Assembly (NCBI GenBank): GCA_042408785.1
Contig: JBHOQU010000097.1
Span: 1-13,255, forward strand
Length of the DNA: 13,255 bases
Direction of reading: 5' to 3'
DNA from: JAUQQI01 sp042408785
GTDB taxonomy: Bacteria; Chloroflexota; Dehalococcoidia; JAUQQI01
Every line of letters starts with the position of its first letter. The stretch's first letter is position 1. The notes beneath the pieces were generated by a model. It was not told the origin of the DNA and ran no database searches. It saw only the letters and a program-made list of their open reading frames with translations. Both the position numbers and the translations under genes were made by a program. This document shows positions 6,024 to 13,255 of this stretch, in pieces.

Positions 6024-7448
6024 GTGGAAGCCTCGACCGAGCAGCTGGCAGAGCTGACCGGCTTCGCGGCCGAAATCCGGCGGGTGGTGCTGCTGGGCAT
6101 GGGCAGTTGGAGCCTGGCGGCCAACGTCTTCCGGACGGCCTTCCCCCGGCCGCCCGACGCCCCCGCTCTGACCGTGCTGGATACCGTCCACCCCGACGCG
6201 GTCCGGGCGGTGGTCTCCTGCTGCTCGGCGGAAACCACCCTTTTCCTGGTTTCCAGCAAGTCAGGGACGACGGTGGAGACCCTGACCCTCTTTCGGTTCT
6301 TCTGGGAGTGGACGGGGAGGGTCGGCCACCGCTTTGCGGCCATCACCGACCCGGGGAAACTTTTGGAGGAACTGGCCCGGACCCACGGCTTCCGCCGGGT
6401 CTTCTACGGCCTGCCGGACGTGGGCGGCCGCTACTCGGCACTCACCCCCTTCGGCCTGGTGCCCGCCGCCCTCGTTGGGGTGAACGTCAAGGAGATCCTT
6501 GACCGGGCCTGGGTGATGGTCGAGGCCTGCGCCGCTTGCGTTTCCATCGCCGATAACGCCTGGCTGCAGCTGGGGACCGCCCTTGGGGAGCTGGCCCAGC
6601 ACGGGCGGGACAAGGTGACCCTTTTGACTTCCCCCGGCCTGGGCTCCTTGGGCGCCTGGGTAGAGCAGCTGCTGGCCGAAAGCACCGGCAAGGCCGCCCG
6701 GGGCCTGGTGCCCGTGGTCGGAGAGGCCCCCGGGCCGCCGAAAGTGTACGGGCCCGACCGGGTCTTCGTCCAGGTCGGGGCCGGCGACCCCGCCTGCCTG
6801 AACAGACTGGCGGCCGCGGGTCACCCGGTGGCCACCATCGGCCCGGTGGGAAGGGCCGACGTCGGCCAGGAGTTTTTCCGCTGGGAGCTGGCCACCGCCG
6901 CGGCCGGGGCCGTCCTCGGCGTGAACCCCTTCGACCAGCCAGACGTGGAGCTCGCCAAGGAGCTGGCCCGCCGCTGGCTGAAGGCGTCGGGGGCACCGCG
7001 CCCGGACGATGGGACGCTCAAGGTTACGGCTCCGAACCTGGTGGCGGTGCTTCGCGGCTGGTTGGCGGCGGCCCAGGCCTACCTGGCCCCGTCGCCCTGG
7101 ACCGCGGCCGGGTTGCAGGCCTCACGGACCTTGCTCCGGGACCGGCTGCGGTTGGCGACGACAGTGGGTTACGGGCCCCGCTATCTGCACCCCACCGGCC
7201 AGCTCCATAAGGGCGGCCCAAACACCGGGCTGTTTTTGCAGATTACGGCCGAGCCCCGGACCGACCTGCCCGTGCCGGGGGGAAGCTTCACGTTCGGAGG
7301 GTTGCTGGCGGCCCAGGCGCTGGGGGAATATGAGGCATTGGTGGCCCGGGGCCGGCGGGTGGTTCGGGTTCACCTGGGCCGGGACGTAGGCCAAGGACTC
7401 CCCCGGCTCCTGACCGGGCTGCGGGAGGCCCTCGAGGAACTCCGGTGA
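6024..7448 (+). CDS. pgi: Glucose-6-phosphate isomerase (Pgi half of a split Tal-Pgi fusion)
   Basis: Converts glucose 6-phosphate and fructose 6-phosphate. The 474-residue ORF opens with GTG at 6024 in the same frame as the transaldolase piece, with no convincing ribosome site, so it is probably the second half of a fusion interrupted by TAG 6012. Motifs: VLLGMGSWSLA (30-40; fusion proteins usually read GMGGSSLA), the phosphate-binding SSKSGTTVET (77-86), DVGGRYSALTPFGLVPAALVG (about 127-147), AWVEQLLAESTGK with the catalytic Glu region near 216, and HPTGQLHKGGPNTG with the His/Lys of the active site near 391. A few residues seem missing just before VVLLGMG, where relatives have a longer linker. 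The body is otherwise full length. Its end overlaps the next start as GTGA. Confidence 0.88.
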   Translation: MEASTEQLAELTGFAAEIRRVVLLGMGSWSLAANVFRTAFPRPPDAPALTVLDTVHPDAVRAVVSCCSAETTLFLVSSKSGTTVETLTLFRFFWEWTGRVGHRFAAITDPGKLLEELARTHGFRRVFYGLPDVGGRYSALTPFGLVPAALVGVNVKEILDRAWVMVEACAACVSIADNAWLQLGTALGELAQHGRDKVTLLTSPGLGSLGAWVEQLLAESTGKAARGLVPVVGEAPGPPKVYGPDRVFVQVGAGDPACLNRLAAAGHPVATIGPVGRADVGQEFFRWELATAAAGAVLGVNPFDQPDVELAKELARRWLKASGAPRPDDGTLKVTAPNLVAVLRGWLAAAQAYLAPSPWTAAGLQASRTLLRDRLRLATTVGYGPRYLHPTGQLHKGGPNTGLFLQITAEPRTDLPVPGGSFTFGGLLAAQALGEYEALVARGRRVVRVHLGRDVGQGLPRLLTGLREALEELR

Positions 7449-8221
7449 TCCGGGCGGTCATCTTCGACCTGGATGGTACCCTTGTTCAAACCGAGAAGCT
7501 TAAAGCTCACTCATACGCCGTGGTCGTGTAGCGCCTCCTCGGCCTCCCGGAGCCGGACCCCCGGGCCGTTGAGGCCTACCGGGAGGTGGTGGGCGAGTCC
7601 CGGGAGGTTGCCTCCCGCCACATCATGGCCCGGCTTGGCCTCGAGCCGGTCCTGGGGGACCTGATGCCCAGGCACGGGGCTGCGGAGCCCTGGGACGTTC
7701 TGACGGCCATGCGGGGGCAGACCTACCGGGAGCTGGTTGCGGACCCCCAGGTTCTGCAGGCCCACCGCTGGCCCCACGCCATCGCCTTCCTCCGCCTGGT
7801 CCGGTCCGCGCGGTTCAAGACGGGGCTGGCCACCATGTCCCAGCGGACCGAAGCCCTCCACGTCCTGCCGGCGCTGGGCCTCGAGGGGAAGTTCGACGTC
7901 ATCCTCACCCGCAACGACGTATCCCGCCCCAAGCCCGACCCCGAGATCTACCTGATGGCCTGCCGGCGGCTCGGGGTAAGGCCGGCCGAATGCCTCGCCA
8001 TCGAGGATTCCCCGGCGGGAGTACGGGCGGCCGGCATCGCGACCGTGCCGGTGGCCACCTTTTTTACCCGTTCCGGCCTGCTGGCGGCAAACCTGCCGCC
8101 GGAATGCCTCACCCTCGAGCCGGCGGACCTGATTCCCGCCGTGGAGCGGTGTTTGCGGGCGAAGGGTGAGCGTTTTTCGGAAGGAGGAACAACGAAATGG
8201 AACTGGGAATGGTCGGCTTAG
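7445..8221 (+). pseudogene. HAD-family phosphatase / beta-phosphoglucomutase-like, interrupted by TAG
   Basis: A haloacid-dehalogenase hydrolase of the beta-phosphoglucomutase/phosphoglycolate phosphatase group. From GTG 7445 (GTGA overlap with pgi) it reads IRAVIFDLDGTLVQTEK with the nucleophile and acid/base pair Asp8/Asp10. Later come ATMSQRTEALHVL (motif II), DVSRPKPDPEIYL (motif III Lys) and AIEDSPAGVRAAG (motif IV). A single in-frame TAG at 7529-7531 (codon 29) splits motif I from the rest. The surrounding VVV-stop-RLLGLPEPDP suggests an original Gln codon (CAG to TAG). The downstream ORF from GTG 7586 lacks the nucleophile and could not work alone. The 3' end also looks abnormal: it reads through the gnd ribosome site and 25 bases into gnd. 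The substrate is unknown; a sugar phosphate is likely from the neighbours. Confidence 0.82.
8181..8187 (+). promoter_or_regulatory. Ribosome binding site of gnd
   Basis: AAGGAGG lies 9 bases before ATG 8197. It fixes the gnd start, which in turn shows that the HAD reading frame overruns into gnd. Confidence 0.75.
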
Positions 8222-8969
8222 GCCGGATGGGAGGTGCCATGGCCCGCCGGCTCCTCCGGGCCGGGCACCAAGTGGTGGCCTACCACCTGGACCCGGGGGC
8301 TGTCCGGCGGGTCGAAGAGCAGGGGGCGGTTGGGGTCAGGTCACTGGCCGACCTCCCCCAGTGCCTCAACCGGCCCCGGGTCGTCTGGCTGATGGTCCCG
8401 GCGGGAAGGCCGGCGGATGAGGCGGTCGGGGTGCTGGTCCGTCACCTGGAGGCGGAAGACATCGTCGTGGACGGGGGTAACTCGTACTACAAGGATACGC
8501 TCCGGCGGGCGGCGTGGCTTAGGGACCGGGGCATCCACCCGGTGGACGTGGGCACCAGCGGCGGAATCTGGGGCCCGGAACACGGCTACTGCCTGATGGT
8601 GGGGGGTGATGCGGAACCGGTCCGGTACCTGGATCCCATCTTCAAAGACCTGGCCGGGCCCGCCGGCTACGCCCACGTGGCCCCCGGCGGGCCCGGCCAC
8701 TTCGTGAAGATGGTCCACAACGGCATCGAGTACGGCCTGATGCAGGCCTACGCCGAGGGCTTTGAACTGCTTCGGGAGAATATGTCGAGGACTCGGGGGA
8801 GGGTCGGTGGACGGTGGCCGAATCGGTGGAGCTGGCGGTGCCGCTGCCGGTCATCACCCTCGCCCTCCAGGCCCGGTTCCGGTCCCGCCAGCCCGAGTCC
8901 TTCGGGGCCAAACTTCTGGCCGCCCTGCGCCGTGAATTCGGCGGCCACCCGGTCAGGGGGGCGGAATGA
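8197..8969 (+). pseudogene. gnd: 6-phosphogluconate dehydrogenase (short form) with internal deletion and frameshift
   Basis: This enzyme oxidatively decarboxylates 6-phosphogluconate to ribulose 5-phosphate. The N-terminal 193 residues are well preserved: GMVGLGRMGGAMARRLL (dinucleotide fold), VVWLMVPAG, VDGGNSYYKD, VDVGTSGGIWG and GHFVKMVHNGIEYG with the catalytic Lys171. After GFELLRE (about 8778) the sequence jumps to YVEDSGEGRWTV in another frame (from 8781). That frame runs to PVITLALQARFRSRQPESFGAK and EFGGHPVRGAE with TGA at 8967-8969. About 45 codons that normally lie between the two blocks are missing, and the remaining 773 bases are not a multiple of three. Read straight through, the first frame would continue into zwf as a meaningless 345-residue product. 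The native stop overlaps the zwf start (ATGA). Confidence 0.88.
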
Positions 8970-10395
8970 CGCCGCGACCGGCCCAACCCCACATTTTCGT
9001 CGTCCTCGGGGGCACCGGCGACCCGGCCCGCCGGAAGCTTTTGTCCGCCCTCTTCCGGCTGAGGCACCGGCGCCTGGTGCCGGCGAACTGGGCCCTCCTG
9101 GCCGCCGGGCGGGACCCGGAACTGACGGAGGAAGCTTACCGCGACCGGGCCGCCGGCCTGGACCCCGGTCCGGCCCGGGCCTGGTGCGGGCGCTATCTTT
9201 ACTACCAGCCGTTGCCAGCGGCCGATGCCGATGACTACGGCCGGCTGGCCCGGCGGCTGGGGCAGCTCGAGCAGGCCCACGGGCTGCCGGGAAACCGGGT
9301 CTTCTACCTGGCAATTCCCCCGGCCGCCTTTCCCGAGACCATCGCCGGACTGGGCCGGGCCGGCCTTAACCGGGGCCGGGGGTGGGTCCGGCTGGTGGTG
9401 GCGAAACCCTTCGGCCTGGACCTGGCCTCGGCCCGGACCCTCAACGGCCTACTTCACCGGTACTTCGGCGAGGAGCAGGTCTACCGCATCGACCATTACC
9501 TGGGGAAAGAGACCGTCCAAAACCTGCTGGTCTTCCGGTTTTGAGTCCCTCTGGAACCGGCACCACGTGGACCACGTGCAGGTCACCGTGGCCGAGACCC
9601 TGGGGGTGGAGGGGCGGCCCACTACGAGCCGACGGGGGCCGTGCGGGATATGGTCCCAAATCACCTGATGCCAGCTACTGGCCCTGACGGCCATGGAGGT
9701 GCCCGGCGCCTTCGAGGCCGATGCCGTCCGGAACGAGAAGGTCAAGGTGTTGCGGTCCGTCCGCCCCATCCGGCCGGAGGACGTCGTCCGCAATCAGCAC
9801 GGCCCGGGGGGAGGTCGGGGGCCAGGTCGTCCCCGGCTACCGGGAAGAGTCGGAGGTCGCCCCGGACTCCCGGACCGAGACCTTTGCGGCCCTGCGACTT
9901 GAGGTGGCCAACTGGCGTGGCAGGGGGGTGCCTTTCTACCTGCGGACTGGCAAGCGGCTGACCCAACGGCGGAGCGAGGTCGCCGTGGTCTTTAAGTGCC
10001 CGCCTGTCTCGGTTTTTCAGCCCTTCCATTCGTGCGCCATCCACTCCAACGTTCTGGTGGTAACCCTGCAGCCGGACGAGGGCTTCGACTTTTATTTTGA
10101 AATCGAGGCGCCGGGAATGCCCCTTGACCTGGACACGGCCAGCCTGCACTTCCGCTACGCCGAACGGTTCCGGGAACCGCTGCCGGAGGCCTACGAAACC
10201 CTTCTGCTCGATGCCCTCCACGGCGACCAGCTGCTTTTCGTCCGGGCCGACGAGATCGAGGCAGCCTGGCGATTGCTCGACCTGGTGCTGCGAAACCCGC
10301 CGGCCGAGCCGGAGCCGTACCCGGCCGGCAGCTGGGGACCGGCGGGTGCCGACAGGCTGATCCGTTTGGAGGGGCGGGCCTGGGACCTTTGCTGA
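8966..10395 (+). pseudogene. zwf: Glucose-6-phosphate dehydrogenase, broken by at least four indels
   Basis: First enzyme of the oxidative pentose phosphate pathway. Piece 1 (8966-9544, 192 aa) has FVVLGGTGDPARRKLL, VAKPFGLDLASA (relatives usually read EKPFG, so Glu to Ala) and the active-site RIDHYLGKETVQNLLVFRF, then TGA. Piece 2 begins at 9543 (ESLWNRHHVDHVQVTVAETLGVEGR) after loss of about 14 bases that would encode the NALF stretch. Piece 3 (from 9620) reads HYEPTGAVRDMV. Piece 4 (from 9672, after an extra C) reads QLLALTAMEVPGAFEADA. Piece 5 (after an extra G in the G-run 9806-9811) reads EVGGQVVPGYREES and continues to GRAWDLC and TGA at 10393-10395. Summed, the pieces cover nearly the whole family length. 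No single frame gives a working enzyme. Confidence 0.88.
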
Positions 10396-11154
10396 CCCCG
10401 GAAGTCCGGGTTTTTCCCGACATCTGGGCCCTCAGCCGGGCGGCCGCTGTCGCCCTGGCCGCCCTGATCGGGGATGCGGCCAGGCGGGACGCCCGGTTTG
10501 CGCTGGCCCTGGCCGGCGGTGAAACGCCCCGGACCCTTTACCCGGTCCTGGCCTCCGAATATGCCGGCCTGCCCTGGCAGGCCGTGCACTTCTTTTGGGG
10601 AGATGAGCGGTTTGTGCCGCCGGACCATCCCCTGAGCAATTACCGGCTCGCCCGGCAAACCCTGTTGGACCGGATACCCATCCCGCCGGCCAATATCCAT
10701 CCGGTCCCGCCCGACCGCCCCGACCCGGAAGCGGCCGCCGTTGAGTACCGGGCGGAGCTGGGAGCGTGGTTCGGGGCCGACCTGCCCCGGTTTGACCTGG
10801 TGTTTGCTGGGGCTTGGGGCGGACGGCCATACGGCTTCCCTGTTGCCGGGGTCCTCCCTGCTGGAGGCGCGGCGGCCGCCGGCGGTGGCGGCGATTCCGG
10901 GGCCCTCCGGCCAGCCACGGGTCACCCCGACCCTCCCGGCAATCAACAATGCCGCCCGGGTCTGGTTCCTGGTGAGCGGTCCGGCCAAGGCCCCGGCCCT
11001 GGCCCGGGTTCTGGCTCCCCGGGGGCGGGTCTCCACGTCGCCGGCCCGCGGGCTCCGGCCGACCCGGGGCGAGCTGGTGTTCTGGGTCGACCTGCCGGCG
11101 GCCGTCCTGCTTGGGGAGAAGAGCCGGTGCCGGATCAGGACCTTCCTGAGCTGA
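10389..11154 (+). pseudogene. pgl: 6-phosphogluconolactonase (DevB/SOL type) with a 1-base frameshift
   Basis: Hydrolyses 6-phosphogluconolactone between the zwf and gnd steps. The start is TTG 10389, overlapping the zwf end. The N-terminal part has FALALAGGETPRTLYPVLAS, VHFFWGDERFVPPDHPLSNYRLAR and RFDLV. At about 10803-10805, TTT stands where TT would keep the frame (VLLGLGADGHTASLLPGS in the other frame). The second part then carries PRVTPTLPAINNAARVWFLVSG and ends with FLS and TGA at 11152-11154. Removing one T would restore a full-length 254-residue protein, so this is the mildest lesion in the operon. As written, the first frame bypasses the pgl stop and runs on into the glucoamylase-like N-terminal domain, giving a chimeric 378-residue ORF ending at 11525. 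Confidence 0.87.
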
Positions 11155-13255
11155 CCCACGGCCCCGAAGGTCCCCGGCCGCTTGGGGAGGCCTTCGGGGG
11201 ACCGGGACTGGACCTGGGCTGGGCGCCGGGAGCCAAGCAGGGGGTGGGCACGGTCTGCAACCGCCGGTCCCGGGTCTGGTTCACCCTGCCCCAGGGGATA
11301 ATTACCGAGGTCTACTGCCCGAGGGTGGACGTGGCCAACACCCGGGACCTCCAGTTTCTGGTCACCGACGGCCGAACCTTCTTCCACGAGGAGTGCCGAG
11401 ACCTCCGCCACCGGGTCGAATATCTGGACCCCGAGGCCCCGCCTTACTGCCCCCGATCCGAAGACCCGGCCGTTACCGCATCGTCAAACGGGTGGTCACG
11501 GACCCGGATGCCAACTGTCTTCTAATCCGGGCCACCTTTGAGCCCCTGACCGGGGGCCGGGAAGACTATCGGCTCTACGTGCTCCTTGCACCCCGCCCCA
11601 AAAACCGCGGGACCGGAAACCGGGGCCGGGTGCGGAATGTCGGCGGCAAGACGGTCCTTACGGCCTGGCGGGAGGATGTCGCCCTGGCCCTGGCGGCTTC
11701 GGTGCCGGTGCGCCGGGCGTCGTGCGGCTTTGTCGGTTTCTCCGGCGGCTGGACCGACCTTCACCAGGACCTTCGGCTGGACTGGAAGTTCGCCTCGGCC
11801 ACCGACGGCCACATCGCCCTGACGGCGGAACTGGACCTGGGTTGCGGGCCGGAATTCACCCTTGCCCTGGGTTTCGGCCTGGACCCGGAGGAGGCGACCC
11901 GGACGGCCCTGAGTTCCCTGGCCAGGCCCTTCGCCCGGGTGGAGAGAAAGTACATCCGGGAATGGAAGCGGTGGTCGACGGGGCTGACCGACCTGGGGAA
12001 GCATTCGGGGGACGGAGGGGTGCTTCAGCGCATAAGCCGGGTGGTACTTAAGGCCCACGAGGACAAGACCTACCCCGGGGCCTTTATCGCGTCCCTCTCG
12101 GTCCCGTGGGGGAAAGTAGCAAAGGACGCCAACACGGGCGGTTATCACCTCTGTTGGCCCCGGGACCTGGTCCACATCGCCACCGGGCTGCTGGCGGTGG
12201 GGGATACGGGGGCGGCCCGCCGGGCGCTGCGCTATCTGGGCCAAATCCAGAATCCGGCAGACGGGAGCTGGCCGCAGAACTGCTGGGTGAAGGGCCGACC
12301 TTACTGGACGGGCCTCCAGCTGGATGGGGTCGCGCTGCCCATCCTCCTGGCCTGGCGCCTTTACCGGGCCGGGCTCTTGCGGGGAGGGGAGCTGAAGCAC
12401 CGGTACCGGATGGTGCGGGCCGCCGCCCTGTGCCTGGCCCGGTGCGGACCGGTTACGCCCTAGGAACGCTGGGAGGAAAACGGGGGCTACTCCCCGGGCA
12501 CCCTGGCGGCGGCCATCGTCGGCCTCGTCTGCGCCGCGGGCTTTGCCGACCTGGTGGAGGAGCAACAGAGGTCGCCGACTTCTGGACGACCCGGGTCGAA
12601 GACTGGACCTTCACCCGCTGCGGGGAACTGTTGCCGGGCCACCGGGAATACTACGAACGGATTGCGGTGGTGCCGGCGGCAGAAGCCGAGCCGCCGGGCA
12701 TGGAGTGTCGGGTGCTGCTGGCCATTGCCAACCGGCCTGGCGACGTAGCATCCCAGTTTACGACGGGCTGCTGAAAATGGAGAGCCCCAACGGGCCAGCC
12801 TGGCGGCGGTACAACGGGGACGGCTACGGCGAGGAGGCCGACGGCACCCCTTACGACGGGGCAGGGGTCGGGCGGGCCTGGCCGCTCCTCATCGGGGAGC
12901 GGGGTCATTACGAGCTGGCGGCAGGCCGCGACCCCACGGCCTATCTCGAGGCCCTGGAGCGGTTCGCCAACGCGGGCGGGATGCCGCCGGAGCAGGTCTG
13001 GGACGCCGACGACATTCCGGAGCGCGGCCTTTTCCGGGGAGTGGGAACCGGGTCGGCAACGCCGCCGGCCTGGGCCCACGCCGAGTACCTCCGGCTGCTG
13101 CAATCGGTACACGAGAGGACCTGCTCCGGGAGGTGGCCCCCGGCACCGGGATATACGCCTTTGAGTCCCCGGCCCGGACCTTCGGTCGGGGCCGGGCCCT
13201 GCATTTTACGTTCTTCTGGCCGGATGCCCGGCGGTGGGAGGGGCGGGACTTCGTG
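11127..13255 (+). pseudogene. GH15 glucoamylase/glucodextranase-like enzyme, multiply disrupted, 3' end outside window
   Basis: Bacterial GH15 enzymes release glucose from alpha-glucans. GTG 11127, 8 bases after GGGGAG, is the likely start; it overlaps the pgl end. The N-terminal beta domain reads EAFGGPGLDLGWAPGAKQGV, SRVWFTLPQGIITEVYCPRV and TDGRTFFHEECRD. A 1-base shift at about 11468 moves to GRYRIVKRVVTDPD, REDYRLYVLLAP and then the catalytic barrel: LKAHEDKTYPGAFIASLSVPWG, GGYHLCWPRDLVHIATG and GSWPQNCWVKGRPYWTG. TAG 12461-12463 interrupts GPVTP-stop-ERWEENGGYSPGTL, where relatives have Gln; the general-acid Glu lies just after. Further shifts lie near 12565, 12750 (with loss of about 40 codons) and 13110. 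The catalytic-base region GGMPPEQVWD is at about 12975-13004. The last readable part is YAFESPARTFGRGRALHFTF and continues past 13255. Confidence 0.88.

Noticed and set aside
8197..9234. 345-residue Gnd-like ORF as a real, longer protein
   Set aside because: After residue 194 it reads gnd and then zwf DNA in the wrong frame (Arg/Pro/Ser-rich). The true gnd ending is in another frame and stops at 8969.
10191..11411. 406-codon open frame on the - strand opposite zwf/pgl
   Set aside because: GC-rich coding DNA often leaves open antisense frames. The + strand shows clear zwf, pgl and GH15 motifs, and the antisense product has no family features.
6012..12463. TAG reassigned to glutamine or another amino acid
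   Set aside because: The three sites call for different residues (Trp, Gln, Gln), frameshifts and deletions occur in the same genes, and the MerE-like gene ends with TAG. Decay is simpler.
1..13255. CRISPR array, tRNA or rRNA genes, replication origin, or a MerR-type regulator and operator
   Set aside because: I saw no regularly spaced repeats, no tRNA-like or rRNA-like segment, no regulator ORF and no MerR-style dyad between spaced promoter elements in this window.

Overview
This is a GC-rich window, roughly two-thirds G+C or more by eye, in which every supported gene lies on the + strand. No rRNA or tRNA gene was seen, so the taxon is uncertain. Three features fit a GC-rich thermophilic or deep-branching Gram-positive lineage (Bacillota in the wide sense) or a Chloroflexota-like relative. 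These are the tandem transaldolase-glucose-6-phosphate isomerase arrangement, the small Gnd family 6-phosphogluconate dehydrogenase, and a bacterial GH15 glucoamylase-like gene. This placement is inference only.

Region 1 (1-1085) holds the 3' part of an IS200/IS605-type TnpB, with all RuvC motifs and the zinc finger present. It abuts the last ~38 codons of a TlpA-like thioredoxin gene, so the element sits in, or has replaced, the front of that gene.

Region 2 (1082-5226) is an intact, tightly packed mercury-resistance operon. Its order is a MerT-like membrane protein with a vicinal Cys pair, a compact MerB alkylmercury lyase with its catalytic Cys/Asp/Cys set, a MerA mercuric reductase with an N-terminal HMA domain, a MerE-like transporter, a membrane-anchored TlpA-like thioredoxin, and a CcdA-type electron transporter. 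Expected job: take up organic and inorganic Hg, cut the C-Hg bond, reduce Hg(II) to Hg(0), and keep the outward-facing thiols reduced. No MerR or ArsR-type regulator and no MerP is present in the window.

Region 3 (5233-13255) is a sugar-phosphate operon in decay. It runs from a truncated transaldolase through pgi, a HAD phosphatase, gnd, zwf and pgl to a GH15 glucoamylase-like gene that continues past the window. Together these would feed glucose from glucans into the oxidative pentose phosphate pathway. Apart from pgi itself, every one of these genes carries a lesion: a 5' truncation, in-frame TAG codons, internal deletions, or 1-base indels. Region 2 shows none. A short Cys-rich ORF at 5233-5364 marks the junction where the mer operon now runs straight into the middle of the transaldolase gene. 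The contrast between an intact mer module and a broken sugar operon is the most notable property of the window. It could be real pseudogenisation, uneven sequence quality, or both.
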